Shown piece by piece: positions 9,557 to 19,083 of a stretch of 64,000 nucleotides of DNA. The stretch comes from Zingiber officinale (taxonomy: Eukaryota; Streptophyta; Magnoliopsida; Zingiberales; Zingiberaceae), in NCBI RefSeq assembly GCF_018446385.1, contig NW_024589859.1:62001-126000 (forward strand), given 5' to 3'. A program made the translations under genes and the position numbers. The notes under the pieces were generated by a model, which was not told the DNA's origin, did no database searches, and saw only the letters and a list, made by a program, of their open reading frames with translations. How positions within the stretch are numbered: position 1 is the stretch's first letter; each line of letters starts with the position of its first letter.

Positions 9557-11197
9557 CTAATGGTTCAGTGGAAGAGTCTCTTCAACCTCAATGGTACTCT
9601 CCCCATTAGCTTGAATCTGATTTGGTATAGGAGGAGAGAGCTCTTCTTCTTTTTGTTTCCCTTTTGAAGCAGTCATTTGGGAGTCTCCCAAGGTCCGTCC
9701 GCTCCTAAGCTCAATCCTATTGCAATGCTCCATAGGATTCACATCAGGTTTTCCTGGAAGCTGTCCTGGTGCTCTGGATGATGAGGGAGCTAGTTGGGCA
9801 ATTTGACTATCCTGGATCTTTTGATGCTTTTCAGAATTATCCATTCTCTGAATGAGCTTTGCTAAATCTTGCTTCATTTCATTCTGATTTGAGATAATTT
9901 CTTCAAGCATCTTTTCAACATTTGACTTTGGTAAGCCTTGAGAAGATAGATGTTGAAAATTTTGTTGCCCAGCTTGAAAATTTGGTCTTGCCCCCATAGA
10001 TGGTCCTTGATCTTGATTGTTTCTGTAAGAAAAATTTGGATGACTCTTCCATCCAGGGTTATAAGTATTTGAGTATGGGTTGTTCTGCCTTTGATTGTAA
10101 CTCATGATTGCATCGCATTGTTCAAGTTGATTGATTTGTGCAGTGAAAGCTCCTAATGGACATGAGTCATTTGAATGCTCTGAACTCCCACATACTTCAC
10201 AAGATGTACTAATAGCATTGATCATATTAGCACTAGTCCCCATATTCTCAAATTTCTTTGTAAGAGCATCCAATTTTGCAGACAAAAGAGTGACTGCATC
10301 TACATCAAACTTCCTTGATGCTTTAATTGTTGGGTTTACAGAGGGGTAGCCACCACTTCTTTCATTTGCCCATTGATGATGATTTTGTGCTACACTTTCA
10401 ATGATTTCTTCGGCTTCATCTAAGCTTTTATTCATAAGTGCCCCTCCAGCAGCTGAATCAAGGGACACTTTGGTATGATAATTGATACCATTGTAAAAAG
10501 TGTGCAACACTAACCATCTTTCCAACCCATGATGCGGGCATTGTCTGAGCATACTATTATATCTATCCCATGCTTCAAAAAGAGATTCTGAGTCAGTTTG
10601 CTTGAAGCTTGCAATTAAATTCCTCATATGAGCTGTTTTGCTTGGTGGATAGAACTTATCAAGAAACTGTTGCTCACACTGCTCCCAAGTGGTGATGCTA
10701 TTAGGGGCTAAAGAATTCAGCCATTGCTTTGCCCTATCTCTTAGAGAAAACCCAAATAACAGTAATCTAACTGCATCTGAAGGAACTCCATTCATTTTCA
10801 TGGTCCCACATATTTCATAAAAGACCTCTAAATGTTGATTGGGGTCTTCATGAGGTCCTCCACCAAATTGGTTCTGCTGCACCATAGATATGATTGCGGG
10901 TTTGATCTCAAAGTTATTAGCCTCCACTGAAGGTCTTGAAATACTAGATCGGAAACCTCTTGCATAGGGTGCTGCATAGTCCTTGAGTGGTCTATTTGCC
11001 ATGCTCAAATGTTCCTGTTCTTCAATTTGCCTTTGCAGAATTCTTCTTTTATGGAAAGTTCTATCAATCTCAGGGTCGAAAGGAAAGAATTCCCCTGCAA
11101 AGTTAGATCTTCGCATACACAAGAACAAGATAACAATTGACAATTCAACAAAAAGGAAAAATAAAAGAATCAAAAATGCAGAATTGAATTTGTACAC
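9557..11197 (-). CDS. gag: Gag polyprotein of element H
   Basis: Long intact frame for an Athila-type nucleocapsid/capsid precursor. Residues 1-27 are a hydrophobic run unlike Gag, and the probable start is Met28 (11116), beginning MRRSNFAGEFFPFDPEIDR. The retrotransposon gag domain is clear (WEQCEQQFLDKFYPPSKT, then SESLFEAWDRYNSMLRQCP). A CCHC-type zinc knuckle follows (CEVCGSSEHSNDSC), then Asn/Gln-rich sequence and a helical segment (EEIISNQNEMKQDLAKL). The product would build the virus-like particle and bind RNA. The frame is open for over 1.6 kb in a mostly decayed region, which suggests recent activity or selection for trans-packaging. Confidence 0.85.
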   Translation of the reverse strand: MYKFNSAFLILLFFLFVELSIVILFLCMRRSNFAGEFFPFDPEIDRTFHKRRILQRQIEEQEHLSMANRPLKDYAAPYARGFRSSISRPSVEANNFEIKPAIISMVQQNQFGGGPHEDPNQHLEVFYEICGTMKMNGVPSDAVRLLLFGFSLRDRAKQWLNSLAPNSITTWEQCEQQFLDKFYPPSKTAHMRNLIASFKQTDSESLFEAWDRYNSMLRQCPHHGLERWLVLHTFYNGINYHTKVSLDSAAGGALMNKSLDEAEEIIESVAQNHHQWANERSGGYPSVNPTIKASRKFDVDAVTLLSAKLDALTKKFENMGTSANMINAISTSCEVCGSSEHSNDSCPLGAFTAQINQLEQCDAIMSYNQRQNNPYSNTYNPGWKSHPNFSYRNNQDQGPSMGARPNFQAGQQNFQHLSSQGLPKSNVEKMLEEIISNQNEMKQDLAKLIQRMDNSEKHQKIQDSQIAQLAPSSSRAPGQLPGKPDVNPMEHCNRIELRSGRTLGDSQMTASKGKQKEEELSPPIPNQIQANGESTIEVEETLPLNH

Positions 11198-11340
11198 AAA
11201 GAATTAGCAAGAAGTGAAAGTTATACAAGAAAGTAAAAAAAATAGAAATCTAATGATTAGTTACAACTATGCAATATGAAAGGAAAACAAATGTTATGTT
11301 TAGTCTAGCTCAATTGATAATTCCTAATGTTATAGCGCAG

Positions 11341-11358
11341 TCCCCGGCAACGACGCCA
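11341..11358 (-). other. Primer-binding site of element H (tRNA-Asp)
   Basis: The plus strand tccccggcaacgacgcca matches the 3' end of plant tRNA-Asp (CCCCGGCAACGGCGCCA) with one mismatch. It lies 6 bp from the inner end of the 5' LTR at 11365 and fixes the element's minus-strand orientation. tRNA-Asp priming is typical of Athila elements. Confidence 0.85.
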
Positions 11359-12411
11359 AAAACTTGTTACGGTCTGCAAGTGTACGGAAATGTCGCAAGT
11401 AATATAAAAGATTATCGTATCCACAGGGACTGGAATAAGCATTAGAAATGTCTCAATGCGAATTAGCTAAACAACTATCCAATCGTTTCAAAAGCAAAGT
11501 AAAGGTAAACAAATCTAATATTAGAGATCAACAAACAAGAGTTTAGTGTTTTGGGTTATGATAAAGGGAGATTCTAGGAGTTTCGGTTTCTTTGTAAGAT
11601 TTCTTGAATGTAAATGGTTCACCAATTCTTATTCCTCAATTGCCAAACATGTAGAAAGTTGCCGGTTCCCTCTTGCAATAGACAACCGGCTAAGGACTGA
11701 GAAATGTATCTAAATAGGATTAATGAGACATGAACCTACGTTGTCCTTACACAGAAGCGCACCTATTACTATGCCTTCCTCGGATATCAACATAGAAGCC
11801 CACAACTTATTAATCTATAAAGATACAAGAAGCTAATCATAGAATCCATCCTACTCTCTTGAATATTCCTATTTCCTCTTCAAGATTATCTCTCAAACGT
11901 CCTTACACGGGCTTGCACCTGTCACGTGGATCCCTCGGATGATCGAGTGAGAGTTTATCTTTACCTAGTCCATAAGAAATCCAAACAATCAATCAAGAAT
12001 GAGAATTAAGCACAAACCAACATCAATCATTCAAGATCTAATTGATACAAGCAAGATAATGTCATTGAAACAAGAAAATGGCAAATCCATAAGAGATTAC
12101 ATCAATCCATCATACAAATACTCCCTTATTCCTAGAATATAAGATCTACTCCATGAATCGAGGAAGAAAACCCGAAAGAATAGGGATTACAAGCATTCCT
12201 TGAATCCCCAATCCAAGAAAACAAGAAAAGGGGAGAAGAGAAAACTTATCTACGAAGAAGCCTTGTCTTCGGATCCAATCCTCGCTCCGAAGCCGGAATC
12301 GTCGAGATCTCCCTTAGAATCGCCCAGAAATCCTCCCAAGAATGGGAGGAAACCACCAAATCTTGCTTTCTCCCAAAGGGGGAGAGATCCCCTTTCAAAT
12401 CATGAAGGAGG

Positions 12412-12424
12412 GTTTAAATAGAGG
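12412..12424 (-). promoter_or_regulatory. TATA box of element H 5' LTR
   Basis: Minus strand CCTCTATTTAAAC, about 15 bp downstream of the nearest palindrome. It is the best candidate for the promoter driving the element's genomic RNA. Confidence 0.68.
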
Positions 12425-12438
12425 AGGGATTCGGGCGC

Positions 12439-12838
12439 CACACGGCCCCGTGACACGGCCGTGTGAGATTCACACGGCAATATCCAGTTCCCTCTCTGCC
12501 TAACCTGCACGGCCGTGTGACTCCACACGGCCAGAACCCTTCTGCTCTCTGGAAATGATACACGGCCGTGTGGTGCACACGACCACAGCCTGCTTGGTCT
12601 CTGGAAATGCTACACGGCCGTGTGGTGCACACAGCCACAGCCTGCTTGGTCTCTGGAAACCTCACACGGCCGTGTAGATCCACACGGCCATGTAAGGCTT
12701 CTGCTCTGGTTGGCTTCAAATCTTGACACGGCCATGTGAGGTTCACACGGCCATGTCATCTTCCTCTTCTGCTGGTGCCAAAACCCCACACGGCCCGAGC
12801 TCCATCCCAGTGCATGGCCGTGTGAGGTACACGGCCTG
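12439..12838. repeat. ACACGGCCGTGT doublet array, element H 5' LTR
   Basis: Same array as at 4896-5284 with one additional pair (cacggccgtgtgactccacacggcc near 12510). Paired 12-bp palindromes are 17-19 bp apart. Confidence 0.85.
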
Positions 12839-13968
12839 GTGCTTTCTCCCTTTGTTTCCTCCAAGGCTTGCCCAAAGATGTAAATTCTTCACCAAATCGA
12901 CTCCTGCGTACAGTAAATGCACAAAAAGCATATCTCCGAACCAAAAGAGTAAATATGCTAAAAGGAAAGCTGGAAGTATACAAATGCATAGATCAAGCAT
13001 GCTCAAAGTATGTAAATGTGCGTAAAAACATGCATAAAAGAGTATATAATCTACGCACATCAGGTGCCTCACCTCATAACAATTTATCTTCTATTATTCC
13101 TCTCTTCCTTGTGGTGGCCGGCCCTCTCTTCTTTCTCTTCCCCTATTCTTCTTCTTAAGTGGCCGGCAGCATCATCTTCTTGGAGAGATCTTGGTGGCCA
13201 GATTTTGCTTGGAGAAGAAGAAGAGATAGGAGGCATTGTTTCCTAGCATCCCTTGGAGCTTGGTTGGTGGCCGAAGTTCTTCATCTCTAGGAGATTGTTG
13301 GTGGCTGAAACTTGCAAGGAGAAGAAGGAGGCTTGGGTGGATTCTCGTCTCGGTAGATCGTCGCCCACACGATGCCCGAGATAAGAAGAGGAATACGGCA
13401 GAAGATCGTGAGGTCTATAAGCTACAAAAGGTATAACTAATTATTAGTTTTCGGATCATAACTAGTTCATCCTTTTGTTTAGATCTTGAAATACCAAACA
13501 CAAGAGGCTAACGTTTCTAGGTTTCGAATTTATGATTCGAGTTTGTGTTTCTTTTGTTTTTTCGATCTGGTGATTCGATTGTTCTTAATGGTTAAACCTA
13601 GGGTTACTATAAGGAGATTAAATATTGAATTTCGTTGAAAGGCTTTGTCTAGGAAGTGGTGGATGCTCCCACAACCAAGAAGGTCTAGTGCCTCGCCATG
13701 TTTAAACTGGAAGCCGGTCTCTAAAATAAATATTTAATCAAATTTGTAACATAGGTGGATTTGGATTAATAATGTCAAGCTTCGTTTGCGATCCAAGGCT
13801 AAACTTTTAAGAACAGATAAATTGAATTAGGAATCAATAATGTTAAGTTCTGTTTGTGATTCTAAATTTAATTTCTAAAGAACACAATAGGTTGTTAGGA
13901 ATGGTTCAGGACTTGTACAAAATTTTTGTACAGGGGAACCCGTACGATATTCTGAGTAGCAACCAACA

Positions 13969-13997
13969 GGAAGGAGGCGCATGACCGTATGATTCTA
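13969..13997 (-). repeat. Element F 3' LTR, middle sliver
   Basis: The GGAAG target copy of A1 plus 24 bp of F's LTR (ggaaggaggcgcatgaccgt..., compare 51112-51140) is all that separates solo LTR A1 from element D. Confidence 0.85.
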
Positions 13998-14240
13998 TGT
14001 AATGCCCCGCCTCCTACTGATTAAGCTGTAAGGCCGGGGGTTACTTACATTGTGCTAAACTGAACTATAAGGTGCGGAAAGCTGTACTAGTTAAAATCTC
14101 ACTCTGCTAATGACTAGTAAAATCTATAACTTGTGTTCAAAATACCTTGTCATTGTTGTACATACACTAAAGAATGGGACCTAAACTTTCCATTTGATCA
14201 AAAAGCTGAAATCAGACATTTCTAGCTGAAATCAGACTTT

Positions 14241-14541
14241 CCAATCGATCGGCTGATCGATTGGAGTTATTTGATCGATCCACTGATCGATTCAACGTGC
14301 TACTGTGCACGGAGGTCAATTCTGGATCGATCGGATGATCGATCCAGCCTGGCCAATCGATCCGATAATCGACTCAGAGGCTCTCTGTTCGCGGAATTAA
14401 ATTCCCTGATCGATCGGATGATCGATCCATGGCCAATCGATCAGCTGATCGATTCAACAGCTCACTGTTCGCGACAGATCACTTCCCAATCGATCAGCTG
14501 ATCGATTGGGGACCCTCCAATCGATCGGCTGATCGATTGGA
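14241..14541. repeat. GATCGAT inverted-repeat doublet array, element D 3' LTR
   Basis: Eight inverted repeats with GATCGATC-type arms and 4-bp loops form four doublets with starts 14241/14271, 14323/14353, 14406/14433 and 14486/14517 (30, 30, 27 and 31 bp apart). Outer bases of the arms differ between copies but mostly still pair (ccaa with ttgg, tgga with tcca). The copy at 14485-14510 is a perfect 26-bp palindrome. Spacers between doublets share ctgttcgcgg-like words, so the whole is a tandem array of about 80 bp units. Confidence 0.88.
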
Positions 14542-15944
14542 GCTCTAATTTCTGCTGCATTTCAAAAATTTCATGTACAACATGAATGTATCAACTAATA
14601 AACACTAAACTCTTACTAAGCATGTCATGATTCATAACTTACCGACTAACATCAAGGTAACTAGAAGTCAAGGCATAACCTAATGCATACCTTCACGATT
14701 CATAACATTTAGACATTCAAAAGATGCAGAAAATAAACTATAAGGAGTTCTAATCCTTTGACTTGCTGGTCTCCAAGGTCTTTATTCCAAGTTCCTTTTC
14801 ACACACATCTTATCGTATTGCCCTCCAGCCTCCGCTAATCCATCTTCCCTTTACCTTTATCTGCAGTATAAGGAAAATGAAACTATAAGCTTGGGAGTTT
14901 AGTAAGAACCATCTACCTCACAAAACATGCATTCGAAAAAATCATGCTTTCAAAAGATGCTATTTGAAATACATGCTGATGATCATGCTGAAAATGCTAA
15001 AACATGGCATATGGACATACAAGTCATAACAATCAAAGACTGAACATGAAGCTATTTGTTATATCAATAAGAAAACTAAATTGAAGCTGAGCTGTATCCA
15101 CATATCTGGGTTGTGAAGTTTGAAAACTATTTTCATAAATAGATAAAAATACTAATCATGCTGCTGATGGGCCCAGCAATTGTACTTGCTATGCGCGCAT
15201 CCCTAACTAGATCCGAGGTAGCTAGTCCCGAATCTAGTAGGGTTTACTATGTTATGTAAACCTAGGGATGACTATGGGAGCCCAACCCAAGGACAACTAA
15301 GAGTCCAGTACAGTGCCACTGATAAAGTAAAATACTGATTCATAAGCTAGTTTATCTTATCTTGTTCTGGATAGGTTATTTGAACCTAGAGCTAGGTTAT
15401 CTAAACCTAGAGGCGACTATGGGAGCCCACCCATTGGACCGTAGTCCCATATAACTGAAACAAGATTAAGCATGCTATTTAAAATGCTTCTATGGCATTT
15501 AACTGAGTCATAAAAAAAACCTATTGTATCATATAACTGCACGAGTTATTTTATCGAGCACTTGGTGTGCTCTAACTCTCCTCAACTTGATAATCATGCA
15601 TGTGGCTGAACTAAAAGCATAAAAATGCACGATTAACTACTTATACTGCAGGTGAGGGGTTACTTACTTCCTGCGCTATGTTTCTTACAATTCCGATCGC
15701 TAGGTTTCCGGAGAAGAAGGTCTCTTCGGCGATCTTCTTACGTCAACGTGTTCTTCTCACGGAGAGGAGCGTCCTCGTATCGGAGTTGTCGCTGGAAGGT
15801 GCTCCTACAGCCCTAGGGATGGAACCCTAGTTCTCTTGGGCTTGGGCGCCGAGAGGGTGAGGATGAGGGAGGGCGGCGTCGGGTGAGGGTGAGGGATAAC
15901 AGGAGTTGTCGATCAAATATATCCTAAATCCTCACTTAAATTCC

Positions 15945-15954
15945 CTATTTATAG
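15945..15954 (-). promoter_or_regulatory. TATA box of element D 3' LTR
   Basis: Minus strand CTATAAATAG, a consensus plant TATA box; the same site in the 5' LTR is at 42963-42972. It lies about 80 bp downstream of the tRNA-like module and about 1.4 kb upstream of the palindrome array, so in this family the array would be transcribed. Confidence 0.6.
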
Positions 15955-16032
15955 TAAGTGATTAATGTGACCCAACTCAATCATAAATATAATTTCTCTC
16001 CTCTTCTTTCAACACACCCCTGCTGGGGCCCC

Positions 16033-16099
16033 CTGGTTACTAGAGTCAACCTATAAGTCATAGAGTCCATAGGTTGCGGGTTCAATTCCTGCTTAGGCT
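16033..16099 (+). other. tRNA-like module in D LTR (antisense)
   Basis: The plus strand has a perfect pol III B-box-like GGTTCAATTCC (16079-16089) about 45 bp after a weak A-box-like tggttactagagtc. It also has a stem-like repeat (ctataagtcatagag/ccataggttgc). F's LTRs have a counterpart in the same place (44868-44930, 52750-52812). It looks like a tRNA-derived remnant, not a functional tRNA gene, since no complete cloverleaf can be drawn. Confidence 0.4.
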
Positions 16100-16223
16100 G
16101 TTTTACATTTTTATTTAATTTTTGCTACTTCTGCTACTCCAAAAATTTTATAAAAATATTCTAAAATTCCATAAAAATAATAGAATATTTCTAAAATTGA
16201 TTTGAAAATTTTCGGGCATTACA

Positions 16224-16260
16224 ATCCCCCATGCCTTATAAAAAGTTCATCCTCGAACTT
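16224..16260 (-). other. Element D polypurine tract and hairpin
   Basis: Minus strand CATGGGGGAT abuts the 3' LTR. Upstream (element sense) is the hairpin AAGTTC/GAACTT (16243-16248 with 16255-16260) with loop GAGGAT. Confidence 0.8.
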
Positions 16261-17707
16261 AGAATAACTCTGGGTACTTCTGTCTCATACTAGCTTCTGT
16301 CTCCCAAGTCGTCTCTTCTGCTGTGTGATTTTGCCATATGACTTTTACTAATGGTACCTCCTTGTTTCGGTAGTTATTAATTGCTCGATCTACTATCTGA
16401 ATAGGCCGACCGTCATAGCTGAGGTCTTCGCGGACTTGTACCAACTGAGGCTCAATCACCTGGGTGGCATCTAGGATATGCTTCTTCAGCATAGAGACAT
16501 GAAATACGTTATGGATAGCTGACATCTCCTGGGATAGCTCTAGCTCATATGCTACCTTGCCAACTCTTCTAGTGATAAGGTATGTTCCCACATATCCGGG
16601 ACTTAATTTTCCCTTCTTCCTAAAACGCATTACTCCCTTCATGGGAGCCACTCGGAGAAATACCATATCTCCAACTGAAAACTCTAAGGGTCGGCGCCGT
16701 GTATCAGCATAGCTTTTCTGGCGGCTCTGAGCTGTCTCTATCCTCTAGCGGATCTGCTGTATGGCTGCTGTGGTATCTGCTACTAGATCTGTCTGAAGTT
16801 CTAGTTCTTTCTGTTCACCACTTTCATACCAACAGATTGAAGATCTACACCTCCGCCCGTAGAGAGCCTCGTAGGGTGTCATGCCGATAGTGGCCTGATA
16901 GCTATTGTTGTATGCAAATTTTGTTAAGCACAGATATTTGCACCAACTTCCCTTGAAGCCTAGGGCACATGCTCGGAGCATATCCTCGAGTACCTGATTT
17001 ACTCGCTCCGTTTGACCATCTGTCTGAGGATGGAAAGTTGTGCTAAACTTTAACCTGGTGCCCAATGCTGACTGTACACACTCCCAGAAGTGTGACGTGA
17101 ATCTACTGTCTCTGTCTGATATAATGGTTCGTGGGACTCCATGCAGTCTGACAATCTTCTTGAGATACAACTGAGCCAGCTGTTCCATGGAGTAGGATAT
17201 CCTGATAGCTAAGAAGTGGGCTGATTTAGTCAATCTGTCGACTATTACCTAAATGGTATCAAAACCATTCGTGGTCTTGGGTAATCCCACTATGAAATCC
17301 ATAGAAATATCCTCCCACTTTCATTCTGGAATCTGAATAGGCTGCAGAACTCCTCCTGGTCTCTGGTGTTCTGCCTTGACTCTCTGACAGGTCAGACAAG
17401 TACTGACATATCTAGCGATGTCTCTTTTCATCCCAGGCCACCAAAAACGTTTCTTTAGGTCTTGGTGCATCTTAGTGGAACCAGGATGCATCGCATAAGG
17501 AGTCTTGTGAGCCTCATCTAGGATCTTCCTCCGTAGTTCCTCCTGATCCAGAATGCATAGTCTGTCACCGAAATACAATACCCCACTATCAGATACTCTG
17601 AACTCTCCACTTTCTGATTCTGCTAACCCTTGCTTGATTTTATGAATTTCAAGGTCCTGATCCTGAGCTGTCTGGATGTCACCAAGCAGGGTAGATGCTA
17701 AGGTCAT
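16259..17707 (-). pseudogene. Integrase and chromodomain of element D
   Basis: In minus-strand order: zinc-binding HHCC region (HPGSTKMHQDLKKRFWW, then CLTCQRVKAEHQ), catalytic core (TKSAHFLAIR, IISDRDSRFTSHFW with the second Asp, HPQTDGQTERVNQ with the Glu), the GMTPYEALYGRRCRSS segment, the C-terminal VFHVSMLKKH motif, and a terminal chromodomain (VPLVKVIWQNHTAEETTWET). The domain would insert the cDNA, and the chromodomain targets chromatin. At least three in-frame stops stand where Trp is expected (near 16745, 17250 and 17322), so the copy is dead. Confidence 0.85.
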
Positions 17708-18429
17708 AGTAGAGAGCTATCCAACTATAAGTTCGAGACCAAAATCTGTAATTTCCTTCTGTAGGGGCGGTGACAAGGCTGCTAAGGATAGTAAGGTGGC
17801 ACTGGACTTCCTGCTAAGTGTGTCTGCCACCTTATTGGTTTTTCCTGGGTGGTAGAGGATGTCTATGTCATAGTCCTTGACCAGCTTGAGCCATCTGCGC
17901 TGCCGCATATTCAGATCCTTCTGGGTGAAGAAGTACTTCAGACTCTGATGATCTGTATACACTCTACACTGAGCTCCATACAAGTAATGTCTCTAAATTT
18001 TGAGGGCGAAGACAACTGCTGCAAGCTCAAGGTCATGAGTAGGGTAGTTCCTCTCATAATCCTTGAGTTGTCTGGAGGCATAGGCGATCACCCTGCCATT
18101 TTGCATCAGTACTGCTCCTAGTCCCAATTTAAAAGCTGTCTGTGTTTTCTGGCAGACTCAGAATGGGAGCACTGGTCAACCTTCTTTTTAGCTCGATGAA
18201 ACTGTTCTCACAGTCCTCTGTCCACTGAAATTTTCTGTTCTTCCTGGTGAGAGTTGTCAGTGGGGAGGCTATCCTAGAGAAATCCTCTACAAATTTTCTG
18301 TAGTAGCCTGCTAGTCCCAGAAAGCTTCTGATTTCACTGGCGTTCTTAGGTCTTTTCCAGTTACTCACAGCCTCTATTTTACTGGGGTCTACCATGATAC
18401 CATCCTTGGAGATGATGTGACCCAGGAAG
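17708..18429 (-). pseudogene. Element D reverse transcriptase thumb and RNase H
   Basis: The frame shows the gypsy RT connection ([19 protein letters not shown], then [17 protein letters not shown]) and RNase H ([20 protein letters not shown] with its catalytic Asp, then YHPGKTNKVADTLSRKS). A TAG replaces Trp near 17995, and a frameshift separates 17984-18128 from its neighbours. The 5' side stops at 18429 because solo LTR A2 is inserted; the reading continues at 32354. Confidence 0.82.
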
Positions 18430-18627
18430 TGTTGGTTAGTCCTAAGAAAATCGTACCGGTTCTACTGTACAAAATTTTTTTGTACAAGTGTCGAACCTTT
18501 CCTTAAATAACCTATTGTGTTCTTTAGAAGTTAAATTAGGAATCGCAGACGAAACTTAACATCATTGATTCCAAATTTAACTTATCTGTTCTTAATGGTT
18601 TAGATTTGAATCGCAAGCGGAACTTAA

Positions 18628-19083
18628 TGTTGGGTTTTTCGGGCCACGAAAATCGCTTTTCGCATCGCGGAAATCCCGAAACCCCCGCCACCGGATCCGT
18701 GCGAAGATAAAACTTTCGAAAAATTACGAGTACGAGTTTCTAAACCTCGATCTACAGTAGATCTACAAAGGAGAAGGAATATACCCTTGATGCGAAGCCC
18801 TTCGCAATCCCGCTTGTCCTCGGTTCGCCGGATCTCGAAAGTGTCAAAGTAGACACTTCTCTATGGGTATCTACACAAGCAAGAGATGGAGAAAAACCTC
18901 TAAGGATGTGCTAGCAACCTTAGAGATCAGTAAGTGAGGAGAGGGAGAGCAAGAAGAAAACTCTAGAGGAAGAAGAAGATGGAGTTACTCATGCAAAATG
19001 AAACTCCTCCCTTGATTAAAATTGGCCACCCACAATTTTTGGCTTGTAACTCCCATGGAATATCAAGAGTCACCACTCTTGGT
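18628..19083 (-). repeat. Element C 3' LTR, outer segment
   Basis: 456 bp matching 62946-63400, including the GC-rich start and gatctacagtag. It is cut at 19084 by element B; the bases before the cut, ttggt, are B's target duplication. Confidence 0.88.

Larger units (their letters stand above)
3821..13062 (-). mobile_element. Element H: non-autonomous Athila-like gypsy element
   Basis: H is a 9.24-kb element with two near-identical LTRs (3821-5507 and 11365-13062, TG...CA) and a perfect target duplication GGTGC (3816-3820, 13063-13067). It reads on the minus strand. The primer site next to 11365 matches the 3' end of plant tRNA-Asp, and the polypurine tract is AGTCTGGGGGTG beside 5508. It encodes gag, a linker, an Athila-type protease and a separate ORF2, but no reverse transcriptase, RNase H or integrase, so it must depend on enzymes supplied in trans. 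The closely similar LTRs suggest a fairly recent insertion. It landed about 13 bp past the TATA-like box of A1. Confidence 0.92.
11365..13062 (-). repeat. Element H 5' LTR
   Basis: 1698-bp LTR, TG...CA, nearly identical to 3821-5507. On the minus strand it carries the palindrome array (12439-12838), then the TATA box (12412-12424), then about 1 kb of transcribed leader. Its outer end is followed by the target duplication GGTGC. Confidence 0.93.
1960..13968 (+). mobile_element. Solo LTR A1, split by element H
   Basis: A1 starts tgttggaatgtatac and ends aaccaaca. After removing element H and one target copy it is about 2.76 kb (1960-3820 plus 13068-13968). It sits in F's LTR with flanking agaag/ggaag; the undisturbed F LTR at about 51110 reads ggaag, so the duplication was GGAAG with one later change. 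There is no internal region, so it is a solo LTR left by LTR-LTR recombination. A TATA-like aatataaaag at 3797-3806 gives a plus orientation. GGCCGGCC palindromes lie at 2918 and 3018 with decayed copies between. The stretch 3040-3820 is AT-rich with three related repeats of about 150 bp built on tctttccttatttg and gttttaaaag. Its coding family cannot be told. Confidence 0.85.
13998..16223 (-). repeat. Element D 3' LTR
   Basis: TG...CA LTR, starting tgtaatgccccgcctcc. On the minus strand in order: tRNA-like module (16033-16099), TATA box (15945-15954), a GC-rich stretch at 15700-15900, a long AT-moderate leader and the palindrome array (14241-14541). It shares with F's LTR the words gcgcatcc...gatccgaggtagcta...cccgaa and gcaggtgaggggt, showing common descent. 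Confidence 0.92.

Noticed and set aside
9557..9559. Programmed TAG readthrough between gag and protease in H
   Set aside because: Possible, but the next frameshift at about 9191-9281 also breaks the protein, so simple decay is the safer reading without other copies.
14271..14501. 76-residue frame in the D palindrome array
   Set aside because: It only translates the GATCGAT repeats and is not conserved as a frame in the second LTR.
16033..16099. Functional tRNA gene
   Set aside because: The B-box is good but the A-box is weak and no complete cloverleaf or terminator could be drawn. Kept only as a tRNA-like module.
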